The notes beneath the pieces are model-generated. The model had not been told where the DNA came from and searched no databases. It saw only the letters and a list, made by a program, of their open reading frames with translations. The position numbers and the translations under genes are program-made. Shown here piece by piece: positions 36,325 to 45,133 of a stretch of DNA of 53,219 nt (positions are counted from its first letter, which is position 1; each line of letters starts with the position of its first letter). The DNA is from Opitutales bacterium (lineage in GTDB: Bacteria > Verrucomicrobiota > Verrucomicrobiia > Opitutales > Oceanipulchritudinaceae), in the NCBI GenBank assembly GCA_020831585.1, contig JAFIGE010000014.1:1-53219 (forward strand), in the 5' to 3' direction.

Positions 36325-36522
36325 TTCTGTACGCAAGCTGAATCAAAAGGGAGCATGGTCGGGCGGCCTCAGGGTGTTCGCAAAATGAATGTTTTTCTTC
36401 GCGAATTTGCGTAGATTTTTTGCCAGGTTTTTCGTATTTTGGAGATGTGAAGCGAAGGTTCCCCTTTCATTTGGAGAACTGTTCCCAATCCTAACCCCAC
36501 CTAAGAAAGCTCCCCATCTTCT
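36325..36522. other. Spacer upstream of paralogue B
   Basis: About 200 bp between the DCC relic and the second paralogue. It is AT-rich near 36385-36450, with a CGCAAA...TTTGCG inverted repeat (36379-36384 with 36406-36411), and may contain the promoter. The open frame reading through it joins paralogue B only because of the downstream frameshift. Confidence 0.45.
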
Positions 36523-39085
36523 ATGCGATATTCCCCATCCCTCATCGCGAGTTTATCTTGCGGTCTTTTCTCCTTTAGCCTGCTCATGGCCGGGCTCTCG
36601 GCCCAACCGACCTACAATCCCGTTTCCGCTCATTACGGGTCCGACACCGGCTACCCCGCTTGGACGGAAACCATCCGTTGGAACAATGTCATCGACATGT
36701 CCGCTTACACCAATGGATCCAATCACTTCGAGCGCTTTGAAAATGCGCGCGACGAACTCCACGCCCAAGGCGGCGGTGTCCTCTTTTACCCGGCGGGCAC
36801 GTATGTCTTCGATCTGCCCGACGTGGGCTTTGGTCCCGGAATTGGCCCGGCCAGCCGTGGCCTCATGCTTCAAGAGCGGTGTGGTCATCCGGGGCGAGAC
36901 GCCCTTGGCCAATCAAGCCGTTGTGCGGTCCACGGAAGACACAACCCATGAGGACTTTGCCAACAACGTGACGCATAACCTCAATCCGGAAACGGTTTTC
37001 GTCTTCCCGACGCACATGCGTGGAGTGGACCCGGTCACCGGCGATCCGAATTCGGCGGGTGAGGTACCCTCGCACTGGAGTTTCATCGGCATGACCGTTG
37101 GGGATGGCGAAGACAACCTGGCCGACGTGCACAACATCGGGATCGTCAATGTCACCCTTGAGGGAGGCACGGTTTACTGGGGTTACCACACCAACCGTCC
37201 GGCGACCATGCAAGAAGGCCGCTGGTTCAATGGTGTGGGGAAAGACAACTGGCCAGGCTTTGGCTTTGCCGCCCCTGGGGAAACCTGGGCCGGGCACACC
37301 CCGGACGGCACGCACTACATGCACGCCATCCATGGCGCCGAAAACTGGCACGACCCGGTCTTCGCGGGCTCCGGTCGCCTCGTCATGAACGTGAAGATCA
37401 ATAATGGCGCGACGTGGAACGATATGTTCTATCCTGACCGCCGCAGCCCCGACAATACGTTCTTACCGGCCGATGCCTTTTCGCACTACCGCTTTACCGG
37501 TCGCATCAGCGTGCACGGGTCGAACATTTTTGTGGCGAACAACGTCATTGCCAAGCCCACGAAGAACTTCATCCACCGCATGCTCCAAACCCCGCGTTCC
37601 CAGGCAGGCAATCATGAGCGCCTTGTCCTCTTCGACTACGCCAATCACATCGGGGTGGATATCAACAAGAGCAATTTCGGGGGTAAGCAGGATAACCCCA
37701 CGGTGATCATGCCCGGGACAGGTTATAATTTCGAGAACGTCATCGTGCGGGACAACTGGGTCTTTAACCGTGGCAACAAAAACTTCGAAATCTCCGGCCA
37801 GTGGGTCACGATCAAGAACAACCATGCCGAGAAATTCCAGATTGGGCTCACTTTCCCTTTCAACTATGTGACGAATCCAACCGTCGTGGCGGGCGCATCC
37901 GAGGCCACGGGGGTGACGATGCAAGGAGTCTCCTTCGACGGCTGGGATTATCAGCACGGGACAAGCGCCTCCGACTACATGAACCGGGGCTATGACCTTG
38001 GCGGGCGCAATCTCTGGGCGCACCGCAACTCCCTCGTTAATTCCGGTTCGATCGGCAACGACGGTGAGGGCGTGATGTCGCAGGAGCACAACCGCGTCGG
38101 CGTCTATTCCTGGGCCTTCTCCCACAACATGCACGGTCGGGCGAACAAAGGACCGGGGACGATCGGTGAAAACGGCTGGCACGGATCCTGGAACATGCAG
38201 CAATTCGGCTTTCTGCTGCTTCGCAACTGGTCGCACGGGGGGGTTGGCTTTTTCGGCACCAATCGGACTGCCAGCCCGGAAACAGGTTTTAACTGGTTGC
38301 TGGATGCGTCCATTGTTGGCGGGAACACCGGCACCGGATTCACCACTCTGGGGCTCGGTGCAGAAGGACCGAACAATCTTGGGCCCATGGAGCCTCTCGA
38401 CTACAATATTTCCGACCACAGCGACCCGGTGAGCCCGCCGTCGGAAGTCACAGCTGTTTTGCAAGCGGACGGCAGTGTGCGTATCGACTGGGTGGATACG
38501 GCGGATAATGAGCTGGGTTTCCGCGTGGAGCGCCGGGTCGATGGTGGCGATTGGCTGACCATCGCCTACCGCCCGCTTTCTAATCTGCTTCGCACGGAGA
38601 TGTTTCAGACAATCCAGGATCCCTTGGAGATTCGGTGGAGCGGCACAAACAATACGACACAAGGTGCCTCGCTTGTCCCGCATCCGACCATGATTTCCGA
38701 GCTCAATCCGCAGGCGTGGGTCGACTTCCTTGCCCCGACGGGTTCTGCCGATACCATCGAATACCGCGTGGTCGCGATCAACGTGAACGATGATGATTCC
38801 ACCGGCGTGAGTGATGTGGTGATGGTGAATTTGGACGAGACGCCAGTGCCGCAAGTGCCGGTGGGCGTGGCTTTGCGCGTCGATTCCAGCGATGTTAAAG
38901 TAAGCTTTGTTTCTGTGGCAGGTCTTCGCTACCAGCTTCAGCGATCAACGGATCTTGATCCGGAAGGTTGGGTAAATGTGGGTCCGGAGATGGAGGGCGA
39001 TGGCACGGAGATGGAGATGACTTACGAGAGCGGCGCACCCGCTCCCGGCGAACGGGTCTTCTTCCGTATCCAAGTGCTCGACTGA
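36523..39085 (+). pseudogene. Secreted beta-helix protein, paralogue B, interrupted by a +1-nt frameshift
   Basis: This is the tandem copy of the gene at 33696-36215. The ATG at 36523 gives its own signal peptide (MRYSPSLIASL...LMAGLSAQ) and the conserved FERFENARDELHAQGGG region. At 36869-36870 an extra T changes ATG-CTC-AAG-AGC of copy A into ATG-CTT-CAA-GAG. Frame 1 stops at 36951, and the rest of the protein (SGVVIRGETP onward) continues in another frame to 39085. The span of 2563 nt is one base over a multiple of three, confirming a single insertion; repaired it would be about 853 residues. It is a pseudogene, a sequencing error or, less likely, a programmed shift. Confidence 0.85.
37341..37957 (+). 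repeat. 617-bp tract identical to 34507-35123 (copy in paralogue B)
   Basis: Partner of the tract in paralogue A. It lies about 470 bp downstream of the frameshift, inside the shared beta-helix region. Perfect identity within diverged paralogues suggests gene conversion, or collapse of reads during assembly. Confidence 0.9.
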
Positions 39086-39118
39086 AGAATTAAGGGAGTT
39101 TTTCAAGTCGCTGATCGC

Positions 39119-39559
39119 CTAAGTCAGGAACCGCTCCGCCTCGCCCGCCTTGGGCATTCGGCAAGCCTCACGCTTGCCGAAGAGGCGGTAGCGGTTTCTG
39201 GCTATCAGGCGATAGAGCGGATCGCGCAGGAAACGGGGCAGACAGCGCAGATGACGAAGCCACCGCCACGGACGGCAAAGCTCCTCGCTGATGCGCAAAA
39301 CCGCATCGCTCTCGCTCAGCAGCACGCCGTCAACAAGGACGAAAATCGAGTTGAGTTCGAGGGGATCCTTCCCGAGGGCGGGGAGGTGTTTCGCCGCAAA
39401 GTCTGATTGCAGGGAGGCGAAGCGTAATTGGCCACCGACGTCCCGCTCCATAATGAAGGCCACGGCTCCATTGCACAGATTGCACACTCCATCGAAGAAG
39501 ACGATGGGGTAGGTGAAGGGAGGTGGTGCGGGAAGCCCCGCGTGATTCGGACTTTGCAT
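39119..39559 (-). CDS. DCC-family thiol-disulfide oxidoreductase-like protein (DUF393)
   Basis: A 146-residue small protein with the family-defining start VFFDGVCNLCNGAVAF (CxxC at Cys26 and Cys29), RFASLQSDFAA, and the C-terminal YRLIARNRYRLFGKRE block. DCC proteins are thioredoxin-like and presumed redox-active; no specific substrate is known. It lies 26 bp downstream of the TolB/TPR gene on the same strand and is probably co-transcribed. Its 3' end is convergent with paralogue B, and a truncated copy of that end survives at 36244-36324. Confidence 0.9.
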   Translation of the reverse strand: MQSPNHAGLPAPPPFTYPIVFFDGVCNLCNGAVAFIMERDVGGQLRFASLQSDFAAKHLPALGKDPLELNSIFVLVDGVLLSESDAVLRISEELCRPWRWLRHLRCLPRFLRDPLYRLIARNRYRLFGKREACRMPKAGEAERFLT

Positions 39560-39585
39560 GGGGTTGCCGAGAAGATGTGGTCAGC

Positions 39586-41850
39586 TCAGTCGATGTATCC
39601 GGGAGCCACTTCGCGGACGTAGGCGAGCACAGCCGGGTGGTCCGCGAGTTCTCTTTGAAAGCGGGGATCGCTGATCAAAGAGGGGAAGGCCAGGGGAATC
39701 ATGGAAACGGACCAAAGAGTCAGCCCCGGCAGTTCGCGCGCGCTCTCAGCACGAAAAACTTCGTAGGCCCTCTCTGGCTCGAGGATGATGCGTGCCCGGG
39801 AATAGTGATGGCGAAGCCCGCCTTCGTTGGAAAGTGTCCGCAGATGGCTGCGCTCTTCGCTCAGGAAAGACCGTATCTCCTCCAAGTGTTTGCGTGCGCG
39901 TTGATGGTCACCCCGGTGAACGGCCACTGTGAGCTCAAGCAAGTGCCGCCAAGCCAGGAAAACAAAGTGGAACCCCTGCGCCTCCTCGGGAATCCCTTCG
40001 GAGGGTGCCGTGACTTCGGGCAGAAGCCTTTCCAAACGCGAAATCTGTTTCTCCGCTTCTGCTTCATCGCCAACAAACCTTGCGTGAAGGTAGAGGGAAT
40101 TCGTCAGCGATAGGCGGAAGGCGGGACGCGCCTCCGGTATGACTCGATCCTCGAAGCGCGCGATGGCTTTCGCCCGGTCTACTTCTCCCAGGATCAGATA
40201 AATGCTGGCGAGTTGCAGGATAGCCTCAAAGTTTTGGAGTTGTCCGCTGCCTTCGAACTCCAGTTCCTTCTGCGCAACCCAATCACGGACGCGGGGGATA
40301 TCCGGGCGAAGAGTCATTTCCATTCCAAAGATGAGGTCCTTGAGGTCGGCATCCTCGGGGTAAAACGCGGAGAGCCGGCGGGCGACTTCCAATACCTCAT
40401 GAGGATTGCCCATTGGTTGCACTTGGAGCAGTGTCTGCTGCAAAAGGCTGCTGTTGCGGGGATCAAGGCGGATGGCGTCCCAGAGGCGTTGAAGCGACTC
40501 CCGGTAGCGACCGACGCGGCGCAAAACGAAAGCTTCGGCGGCAAGCATCTCACTGTTCTCTGGTTCAAGCACCCGCAGGCGGGCGAGATCTTCGAGCGCG
40601 CCATCAAAATCACGGCGTCCGTGGTAGCGCACGTAGGTTTCCGCGAGCAGGGTGTTCGGGTGGCCGGGCGCGAGGGTCTGCGCGCGGGCCAGCGCCGCGT
40701 CGGCTTTCTCCAGATGCTCATCGACATCCCCCACGGAAAAGTGCACGCTGGAGGCATGGTACCAAGCTACCAAGCTCCACGCATCGGCAAATTCCGGATC
40801 TATTGCGAGGGCTTTACGCAGGAGTTCGATGCCTTTGGTTAGGTTTTCACCCTGGCGGTCGCGCGCCCGATTCAACTCCCGTGCTCGCAGGAAGAGATCG
40901 TAGGCTTCGACGCTGCTGGTGGGAGCATCCCGAAGTCGCGCCCTTTCGTCCGGAGTGAGCTCGGCGCGAAGGGCGAGGGCGATCTCATCGGCCACCTGGC
41001 TCTGAATGGCAAAAATATCATCGAGGTCGCGGTCAAACCTGTTGGCCCAAATGTTTTCTTCCGTGCGGACATCGATAAGCTGCGCGGTGATGCGCACGCG
41101 CCCGCCAACGCGGCGGACGGATCCCTCCACAAGGTGCGTGGCCCGAAGGTCCTCGGCGATCTCGCGGAAACTGGGCCGGGTGTGTTCATAACCCATCACG
41201 GATGTGCGCGAAATTACCCGCAACTGGGATATACGCGAAAGGTTGGTGAGCAGGTCTTCGTGCACGCCGCTGGTGAAAAATGCATTGTCGGCGTCGGGGC
41301 TCATGTTGACAAAGGGAAGGATGGCCAGGACAGGGCGGCTTTCTCCCGTTCGTTGGAAGGGCAAGGGCTCCGCGGATGATGCGAGATCCGCAGGGATGCC
41401 AACAAGTTCTGACGCCGCCTCCGGGTAAGCGTCACTTCCTTGAAAATAGCGGATGGCGAGGGCACCCAGAATGATGCCCAGGGAAAAAGCGGGAATGAGG
41501 GCTCCCACCAAAATGGCCAGCCGCGTGCGCCTCCGGTTTTGGGTCGGAGAGAGGTTCTCCTCCTGACTGCCCGCTTCACGGGCCCGACGGGTTGACTTCA
41601 CGCCATCCGGTGTGAGTTCAAATGCCCACGCGAGGATAAGGGCCAGAGGAAAGCCCGCCGCCACCGTGAGGATAACAAAGCGGCTCGCCCACATGGGGAT
41701 GTCGAACTGAGGGAAGACAGCAACCGTCACTTGAATCACGAGCCAGCCCACGATCAGGTAAGAAACTCCGACCTGAAACACTTTACGCTGCTTCAGCTCC
41801 TCAAAGAGGCTGAGCGGGCGATCAGACTTCGTTGGTTCCGGTTGCGGCAT
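39586..41850 (-). CDS. Membrane protein with TolB/FlgO-like N-terminal domain and TPR repeats
   Basis: A 754-residue protein. Membrane segments lie near the N-terminus: QVGVSYLIVGWLVIQVTVAVF, then FVILTVAAGFPLALILAW followed by AFELTPDG, and a third near LAILVGALIPAFSLGIILG. A TolB/FlgO-like domain follows (SRPVLAILPFVNMSPDADN, FFTSGVHEDLLTNLSRISQL, ATHLVEGSVRRVGGRVRITAQL, VWANRF-type IWANRFDRDLDDIFAIQ). The C-terminal half is tetratricopeptide repeats. This architecture is common in adenylate cyclase-like and winged-helix regulators, but neither a cyclase nor an HTH domain is present. A scaffold or sensor role is likely but unproven. The start MPQPEPTKSD at 41850 is chosen because the upstream extension is not family-like. 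Confidence 0.82.
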   Translation of the reverse strand: MPQPEPTKSDRPLSLFEELKQRKVFQVGVSYLIVGWLVIQVTVAVFPQFDIPMWASRFVILTVAAGFPLALILAWAFELTPDGVKSTRRAREAGSQEENLSPTQNRRRTRLAILVGALIPAFSLGIILGALAIRYFQGSDAYPEAASELVGIPADLASSAEPLPFQRTGESRPVLAILPFVNMSPDADNAFFTSGVHEDLLTNLSRISQLRVISRTSVMGYEHTRPSFREIAEDLRATHLVEGSVRRVGGRVRITAQLIDVRTEENIWANRFDRDLDDIFAIQSQVADEIALALRAELTPDERARLRDAPTSSVEAYDLFLRARELNRARDRQGENLTKGIELLRKALAIDPEFADAWSLVAWYHASSVHFSVGDVDEHLEKADAALARAQTLAPGHPNTLLAETYVRYHGRRDFDGALEDLARLRVLEPENSEMLAAEAFVLRRVGRYRESLQRLWDAIRLDPRNSSLLQQTLLQVQPMGNPHEVLEVARRLSAFYPEDADLKDLIFGMEMTLRPDIPRVRDWVAQKELEFEGSGQLQNFEAILQLASIYLILGEVDRAKAIARFEDRVIPEARPAFRLSLTNSLYLHARFVGDEAEAEKQISRLERLLPEVTAPSEGIPEEAQGFHFVFLAWRHLLELTVAVHRGDHQRARKHLEEIRSFLSEERSHLRTLSNEGGLRHHYSRARIILEPERAYEVFRAESARELPGLTLWSVSMIPLAFPSLISDPRFQRELADHPAVLAYVREVAPGYID

Positions 41851-41994
41851 TCGGTGTGGAGAGACAGAAAGAATTTTGCAAGTGAGACAGGGGGAGCAGT
41901 TTTCGTTCCCCGGCTTTCTTCGCAAGAACAAACCCGCCGGGTGTTGTCACGAGGGTATAATCAGGACGCTTGCCGAATTCAATCGGGCCTTTCT

Positions 41995-42978
41995 TCAGTG
42001 GCGTTTCACGGCGGTCGCGACCCGCGCGAAGTCAGTTCCACCGCCCGGCGCAACCGGTTGGGCTTTTCTTCCCATTCTATAGCCCAGCCAGCCATTGCTC
42101 GCACAGAAGCTCTCGACCCAGTCAACCGAACCCACCACCCAGCCCTCACTGAAGGCGCGGATTTTCGAAAGAAGCCCGGATTTTGCGGCCGCAACGGCTC
42201 CAGGGTCAGCTTCGCCCTTCGTCGCTCCGGCGGCCCTTTGGCCTCCCCGGGGAGGCGGCCCCATCCGGCTGCACAAGCGCGCCCGGTAGCGCTCGTGCCA
42301 TTTCGTTGTCCAGGCCATCTTGCCCTCGATCCGGGCGATTCCCCGCCGAGCCCTCCTGTCACCCGCGCACGCCTCCCCGAACCCGCTGAAAGCATAGTCG
42401 CCCGCATCCTCCACCAGACCCGCCCGCACCGGGTTCAAATCGATATACGCCGCCACCATCCTTTGCGCCGCCGTATCCGCCTCCACGATGACACTGCGGA
42501 AACGCTCCGCCCAGAAAGTGCCCACCGTCCCGTGCTCCTGATTATACCACAAAGTAAACCGCGTCTTCACCTCCCGCATAAAGACGGAGACATCGCCCAT
42601 CCGCGCCTTCAAGCGTCGCCGGATGCCCTCAGCAGAGTCCCCATTCTTCTTCAGAATGACCTCCAGATCATCCGCATCCAATCCCAGCGAAGCACACCGC
42701 GTCCCCCCATACAGCGCCCGAAAGCGCCCCACCAGCCCCGCATCGTCCAAATCCTCCGTCTCCTTCGGATCCAGCCTTACGAAGATGTGGAAGTGATTCG
42801 CCATAAAGCAATACGTCAGCACCTCCATCCCCGCAAACGCCGCCTGCGAGCGCATGATATGGCGCATAGCCTGCATAGCCTCCTCATCCATCAGCCGCCT
42901 TTTCTGCACCACTCTCGAAACAAGGTGGTGGCAAGCCAGCCGTGGATACTTCAGTCTCCGACAATATTTTCTACCCAT
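41995..42978 (-). CDS. REP-associated tyrosine transposase (RAYT), complete copy
   Basis: A 327-residue Y1/HUH transposase. The metal-binding HUH pair is His62 and His64 in MANHFHIF, and Tyr178 in AAYIDLNPVRAGLV is the likely nucleophile. A C-terminal extension of about 110 residues (CSRMGPPPRGGQ...WVESFCASNGWLGYRMG) matches longer RAYTs. The start MGRKYC at 42978 aligns with MSRKFC of copy 1; the in-frame ATG at 42987 is an alternative. It lies between the TolB/TPR and nadA genes. The palindrome at 43020-43034 marks its 5' side, and its 3' flank (CTTCAGTGGCGTTTCAC) is shared with copy 3. Confidence 0.93.
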   Translation of the reverse strand: MGRKYCRRLKYPRLACHHLVSRVVQKRRLMDEEAMQAMRHIMRSQAAFAGMEVLTYCFMANHFHIFVRLDPKETEDLDDAGLVGRFRALYGGTRCASLGLDADDLEVILKKNGDSAEGIRRRLKARMGDVSVFMREVKTRFTLWYNQEHGTVGTFWAERFRSVIVEADTAAQRMVAAYIDLNPVRAGLVEDAGDYAFSGFGEACAGDRRARRGIARIEGKMAWTTKWHERYRARLCSRMGPPPRGGQRAAGATKGEADPGAVAAAKSGLLSKIRAFSEGWVVGSVDWVESFCASNGWLGYRMGRKAQPVAPGGGTDFARVATAVKRH

Positions 42979-43019
42979 GCCCGCCATCCAAACCGCCTGC
43001 TTGCAGAGATGTCAATAGC

Positions 43020-43034
43020 AATGTTCAGAACATT
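43020..43034. promoter_or_regulatory. 15-bp perfect palindrome upstream of RAYT copy 2
   Basis: AATGTTCAGAACATT, identical to 549-563, 41 bp upstream of the RAYT start and preceded on its left by a shared TGTCAAT. The flanks beyond it differ from those of copy 1. Confidence 0.7.
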
Positions 43035-43096
43035 GTATTTGCTTGGGCAGCGATTCTTTAATCAGTCTGGCGGGATTCGGCGGTGAGCCCTGCGCC

Positions 43097-44077
43097 TCAG
43101 CGGCTCCAGTCGAGCATGCGCTGGATAGGGGTGAGGGCAGCGGTGCGGATGGCTTCGTCCATTTGGATTTCCGGTGTTCCGTCGCGGAGGGCGTCGCGGA
43201 CCTTCTCCAGCGTATTCATCTTCATGAAGCGGCAATCGTTGCAGGCGCACCGGTCCGTTGGGCCGGCGATGAAGGTCTTTTCCGGGATGTCCCGCTGGAG
43301 GCGGTGGATCATGCCGCTTTCGGTGGCGATGATGATCTCTTTGGCAGGTGTCTCTTTGCAAAAGTGCACCATCTTTTCCGTGCTGCAGACGATGTCCGCG
43401 AGGTCGCGCACAGCTTCCGTACACTCAGGGTGGGCGACAATCGGGGCATGGGGGTATTGTGTTCGCACGCGTTCCAAGGCGCTCACAGTAAAAAGCACGT
43501 GGGCATAACAACTGCCGGGCCAGAGGCGGATGTGTCGCTTCGTTTGACGGGCGACCCAGGCCCCGAGATTTTGGTCGGGGACAAAGAGAATCTCTCGGTC
43601 GGCGGGTACCCGTTCAACGATTTTCACGGCGTTGCCACTTGTGCAAATGACGTCGCTGAGAGCTTTCACTGCAGCGGAGCAGTTGATATAGGCGACGACG
43701 TAGAGATGTGGGTTGGCGGCCTTGTAGGCGGCGAGTTTGTCGGCCGGGCAACTGTCGGAGAGCGAGCAGCCGGCGTTGGCATCGGGCAGAAGGACCCGTC
43801 GCGTGGGGTTTACGATTTTAGCGGTCTCCGCCATGAAGTGAACACCGCAGAAGAGGATGGTTTCGGCCTGGGCATTGGCGGCGGCATAGGCGAGGCCGAG
43901 CGAGTCACCCAGATGATCAGCCACGCGCTGAATCGGCTCGATTTGGTAATTGTGCGCGAGAATGACGGCATTGCGTGCCTTCTTCAACTCGAGGATTTCT
44001 TCCTGGAGGGCATTGAGCGGGGAGTTCCCGGTTTTCGGGGGGAAGACGGCGGCAGGAGGGGCGGCGGTTGAGATCAT
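43097..44077 (-). CDS. nadA: Quinolinate synthase
   Basis: A 326-residue [4Fe-4S] enzyme that condenses iminoaspartate with dihydroxyacetone phosphate to quinolinate in de novo NAD synthesis. Cluster cysteines are assignable as Cys104 (NAGCSL), Cys190 (WPGSCYAH) and Cys282 (CACNDCRFMKMNTLEK). Their spacing is close to that of E. coli NadA (113/200/297). AHNYQIEPIQRVADHLGDSL and FCGVHFMAETAKI are family signatures. Cys279 and Cys282 form a CxxC in the final motif. The TPR and Fur-like genes lie immediately upstream on the same strand and may share a transcript. nadB and nadC are not in the window. Confidence 0.95.
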   Translation of the reverse strand: MISTAAPPAAVFPPKTGNSPLNALQEEILELKKARNAVILAHNYQIEPIQRVADHLGDSLGLAYAAANAQAETILFCGVHFMAETAKIVNPTRRVLLPDANAGCSLSDSCPADKLAAYKAANPHLYVVAYINCSAAVKALSDVICTSGNAVKIVERVPADREILFVPDQNLGAWVARQTKRHIRLWPGSCYAHVLFTVSALERVRTQYPHAPIVAHPECTEAVRDLADIVCSTEKMVHFCKETPAKEIIIATESGMIHRLQRDIPEKTFIAGPTDRCACNDCRFMKMNTLEKVRDALRDGTPEIQMDEAIRTAALTPIQRMLDWSR

Positions 44078-44119
44078 GCGAAGGGAACGGGGCGGGGGCC
44101 GGCGGGCGCGGGGGGAAAG

Positions 44120-44485
44120 CTAAAGGCGACGTTCGCTCTGCAGCTCTTCCATCAGCTCAATGAAACGCGGATGCCCGCGGAGGGGCTTGAGATCTTCGTC
44201 CGTCAACATCCATTGAAAGTCATCATATCCGAGAGAGATTGCTTTCCGCAGAGCGGTGACGGCACGGGCTCGCTGGTTCTTGAGGGCGAGGCTGCAGGCG
44301 AGGTTGTAGTGGTGTGTGGCATTCTCCGGTTGCATGGCGACGAGCTTTCGGTCGATGCGGAGCCCCTCATCCAGGCGCCCACTCTTTGTGTAGAGGGTCG
44401 CGAGCATTTCGAGGGCCTCGACGTAGGTGCTTTCGCGGCGGACGATGCCCTCCAGGAATTCGATTTCGAATGCGGTTGATTTCAT
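44120..44485 (-). CDS. Small tetratricopeptide-repeat protein
   Basis: A 121-residue protein made of about three TPR-like helical hairpins (YVEALEMLATLYTKSGRLDEGL, ATHHYNLACSLALKNQRARAV). It ends with LRGHPRFIELMEEL, a common final motif of bacterial TPR proteins. The Met at 44485 is preferred because a longer reading from 44527 would overlap the Fur-like gene. It sits between fur-like and nadA on the same strand. The role is unknown, probably protein-protein interaction. Confidence 0.75.
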   Translation of the reverse strand: MKSTAFEIEFLEGIVRRESTYVEALEMLATLYTKSGRLDEGLRIDRKLVAMQPENATHHYNLACSLALKNQRARAVTALRKAISLGYDDFQWMLTDEDLKPLRGHPRFIELMEELQSERRL

Positions 44486-44511
44486 TTTTCGATAATCAAC
44501 CTTTGCATCCC

Positions 44512-45003
44512 TCACTTTGCCGGGCAAGCATCCTCTTCAGTTAACGGTTTGCGAATGGGGCGCCCTTGTACTTGCAAGCGTTGGGAGACCACTTCCAGCC
44601 CTACCTTTTCAGCGATGGACTTGGCATACCACTCGAGGAAGGGGGCATCGATTTCGTAGATGCGATCGGTCTCGATGTCGACGACTTGGGCTTTGTCAAT
44701 TTGGCGCCCGCGCACGGCGAGGTAGAATTTGTAATCAAGGCCCACGTCGATCTCCCGCACGAGTCCGCTTTCGGTGAGGATGGGAAGGGTGCGGTAGACG
44801 GTGGCGCGGGAGACGGAGCGGTCTATTTTGCGGGCCACAGCGAGCAGACCTTCCGCCGTGAAATGTTCCGTTTGTTGAAAAGCAGCCTCGAAAATCGCCA
44901 TGCGTTGATTGGTCGTTCGCAGACCTTTGCGCCCGAGGAAATCCAGGAAAGAGGCTCGTGACTTTACAATGTCCTCTGCGGGCGATTGGGCAGTTTGCAT
45001 CAT
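44512..45003 (-). CDS. Fur-family transcriptional regulator lacking the canonical metal sites
   Basis: A 163-residue protein. The N-terminal winged helix is clearly Fur-type ([46 protein letters not shown]). The dimerisation half is atypical. Where Fur proteins carry the His-rich HHDH/HNHIIC stretch and CxxC, this one has [19 protein letters not shown] and [20 protein letters not shown]. No cysteine is present until one near the C-terminus (ACPAK). The regulatory metal site and structural zinc site therefore appear lost, and sensing by another mechanism or constitutive binding is possible. A dyad at 45029-45050 lies just upstream and could be autoregulatory. Confidence 0.85.
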   Translation of the reverse strand: MMQTAQSPAEDIVKSRASFLDFLGRKGLRTTNQRMAIFEAAFQQTEHFTAEGLLAVARKIDRSVSRATVYRTLPILTESGLVREIDVGLDYKFYLAVRGRQIDKAQVVDIETDRIYEIDAPFLEWYAKSIAEKVGLEVVSQRLQVQGRPIRKPLTEEDACPAK

Positions 45004-45028
45004 GACGGAAAAAAGGATCGGGGCATGT

Positions 45029-45050
45029 TATTGAGACAGGTGTTACAATA
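45029..45050. promoter_or_regulatory. 22-bp dyad upstream of the Fur-like gene
   Basis: The dyad reads TATTG-N2-ACA-N2-TGT-N2-CAATA, with 16 of 22 positions symmetric, 26-47 bp upstream of the Fur-like start. It is a plausible operator for autoregulation and does not match the classical 19-bp Fur box. Confidence 0.5.
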
Positions 45051-45133
45051 TCCCTGCGGCAACGGGCAAGGATTTTCCGGACTGATCCGGAGGGGAATGG
45101 CGAAGTTTGCCAAGCATGCCGGAAAACGGTCTC

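Noticed and set aside
36860-36960. Programmed +1 frameshift (prfB-like) in the second beta-helix gene
   Set aside because: CTT-CAA resembles the prfB slip codon, but there is no internal Shine-Dalgarno or stop codon at the slip site, and copy A needs no shift. A plain insertion is simpler.
41731-43086. 451-codon plus-strand open frame across the RAYT
   Set aside because: Antisense to the clearly coding transposase; Arg/Pro/His-rich composition typical of shadow frames. The same applies to 62-532.
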